From positions 62,001-126,000 of the forward strand of contig NZ_JASSVM010000004.1 in the NCBI RefSeq assembly GCF_030541005.1: DNA of 64,000 nt, written 5' to 3'. This document shows positions 63,118 to 64,000 of this stretch, piece by piece; position 1 is the first letter of the stretch, and each line of letters opens with the position of its first letter. A program made the translations under genes and the position numbers. The notes under the pieces were generated by a model. It did not search any database. It was not told the DNA's origin and was given only the letters and a program-made list of their open reading frames with translations. This DNA comes from Marinobacter sp. SS5-14b (GTDB lineage Bacteria > Pseudomonadota > Gammaproteobacteria > Pseudomonadales > Oleiphilaceae).

Positions 63118-64000
63118 ATGGATTTTCGGGCGCTGATCACGGGACTATCACTGGCACTTTTGCATCATTCGGCGCTCGCCGGTCATCCGACCTTTAGCCT
63201 TTATACCTTCGACTCTCCGCCTTACCAGTACGCCACCGGCAGCCCTTCTGGCCCGCAGGTTTCGGGTGAAACCGTCGACACCGTGCGTTGCGCCATGGCC
63301 AGGGCGGGAGCGGCAGTCAATATAAAGCTGATCCCCCAGAACCGGGCCCGTTACTCCCTTGAACGCAATCTCATTGACGGCTATTTCGCAGTGGATCGCT
63401 CCATGGACCCAGAAACAGACGCCATCGTCAGCCACCCCGTTGCGCTGGAAAAGTGGCACTGGTTCTATACCGACACCCGCCCGGACCCGCGCCTCGCCAA
63501 GATTGGCGTTGTCAGTGGCAGCAATGAGGCCATGTGGCTGGCTGAACAGGGCTTAAAGCCCTTCGTCACCGTGGCCAGTGCCGAACAATTGCCCGCACTG
63601 CTCAAACGAAACCGGATTGATCTCGCGTTGATGGATCAGAGGGTAATGAACCTGCTGGAGCAGGCGACACCGGCCCTGGGGCAGCTACTGCACCATTCGT
63701 TCGTGCGCTATGCGCCCTTGCACCTTTACCTTAGCCGTCGTTTCAGCAACGAACACACCGAGTTCTTGCCACTGTTTAACCGGCATCTTCCAGACTGCAT
63801 GACGGCCCATCTGAAACTGTCGGAGGACGAACGTCAACAGGTTGCCAGCGTGGCCGAAGCACTGATTCAGGACCTGTCGGGCAAAGTCAGTTTCTCCCGG
63901 ACCATCCACCAGGGGCCGAGTTACGACACTCATACCGACATACTGACCCAGGACACCGTCTGGCGGGCCCTTGCACCCCGCCAGGCAACACCTCTGGCGG
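63118..64000 (+). CDS. Periplasmic solute-binding protein, family 3 type (cut by window edge)
   Basis: Open to the right edge (294 codons). Signal peptide (ALITGLSLALLHHSALA) and a family-3 solute-binding-like body: FDSPPYQYATG, an NRARYSLERNLIDGYFAV segment and IGVVSGSNEAMWL. No transporter permease is visible, so it may be a sensor-type or stand-alone binding protein. ATG at 63118; another ATG 15 bases earlier is in frame. Confidence 0.75.
   Translation, partial: MDFRALITGLSLALLHHSALAGHPTFSLYTFDSPPYQYATGSPSGPQVSGETVDTVRCAMARAGAAVNIKLIPQNRARYSLERNLIDGYFAVDRSMDPETDAIVSHPVALEKWHWFYTDTRPDPRLAKIGVVSGSNEAMWLAEQGLKPFVTVASAEQLPALLKRNRIDLALMDQRVMNLLEQATPALGQLLHHSFVRYAPLHLYLSRRFSNEHTEFLPLFNRHLPDCMTAHLKLSEDERQQVASVAEALIQDLSGKVSFSRTIHQGPSYDTHTDILTQDTVWRALAPRQATPLA

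Noticed and set aside
1..64000. CRISPR arrays, tRNA or rRNA genes, prophage and insertion sequences
   Set aside because: No regularly spaced repeats, cloverleaf-like sequences, rRNA segments, transposase or phage genes were seen on either strand.

Overview
The window looks like chromosomal DNA of a marine gammaproteobacterium, most probably Marinobacter or a close relative. This is inferred from gene content (a wax ester synthase/DGAT, a DesT/DesC/DesB-type desaturase locus, the prkA-yeaH-spoVR unit, a clade I nos cluster with dnr and narXL, and anaerobic ubiquinone genes) and from the GC-rich sequence. No marker gene or database search supports the genus. I see no rRNA, tRNA, insertion sequence, prophage or CRISPR array.

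Layout. 1-7414 (minus): a tightly overlapping operon of an unknown, perhaps GNAT-like protein, a GH3-family adenylating enzyme, a two-part GNAT-like acyltransferase, an RND membrane-fusion protein and an RND pump that runs off the left edge. It looks like an uncharacterised small-molecule conjugation and export system. 7758-17530: housekeeping and envelope genes (a DUF2505-like gene, bioA, rsmE, a DUF445 gene, an HDOD protein, a YihY/BrkB membrane protein, a FadL/OmpP1 porin whose signal peptide is out of frame, a D-2-hydroxyacid dehydrogenase and tpm). 17838-22632: prkA-yeaH-spoVR. 22640-28255: a BASS transporter and a lipid block (WS/DGAT, a DesT-like repressor, desC-like and desB-like genes with tandem operators). 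28245-32487: a diguanylate cyclase, an nsrR operon with two small membrane proteins, and moaA.

32733-46390 is the denitrification core: nosRZDFYL (minus), dnr, a NarK-like transporter, narXL and ubiT. Several promoters carry FNR/Dnr-type boxes. NosL has an unusual Met/His-rich tail, and two long perfect hairpins with a shared core lie next to nosL and between nosZ and nosD. 46387-54807 holds an lldD-like gene, norF and norE without norCB, and a 4 kb stretch rich in broken genes (an Fe-S assembly remnant, a di-iron RIC/YtfE remnant, an apparent MOSC fragment, a truncated ferric reductase) with a ccdAB toxin-antitoxin pair, then ubiV and ubiU. 55095-64000: two adjacent NIT-domain receptors (a chemoreceptor and a GGDEF-EAL protein), hemN, an Fe-S photolyase-like gene, and a periplasmic solute-binding protein cut by the right edge.

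Taken together, the 30-61 kb region reads as an oxygen-limitation and nitrogen-oxide programme. NarXL, Dnr and NsrR sense nitrate/nitrite and NO; Nos reduces N2O; UbiTUV and HemN supply quinone and heme without oxygen; MoaA supplies molybdopterin for nitrate reductase; and the NIT receptors may link nitrate to motility and c-di-GMP. The nitrate, nitrite and NO reductase structural genes are not in this window.
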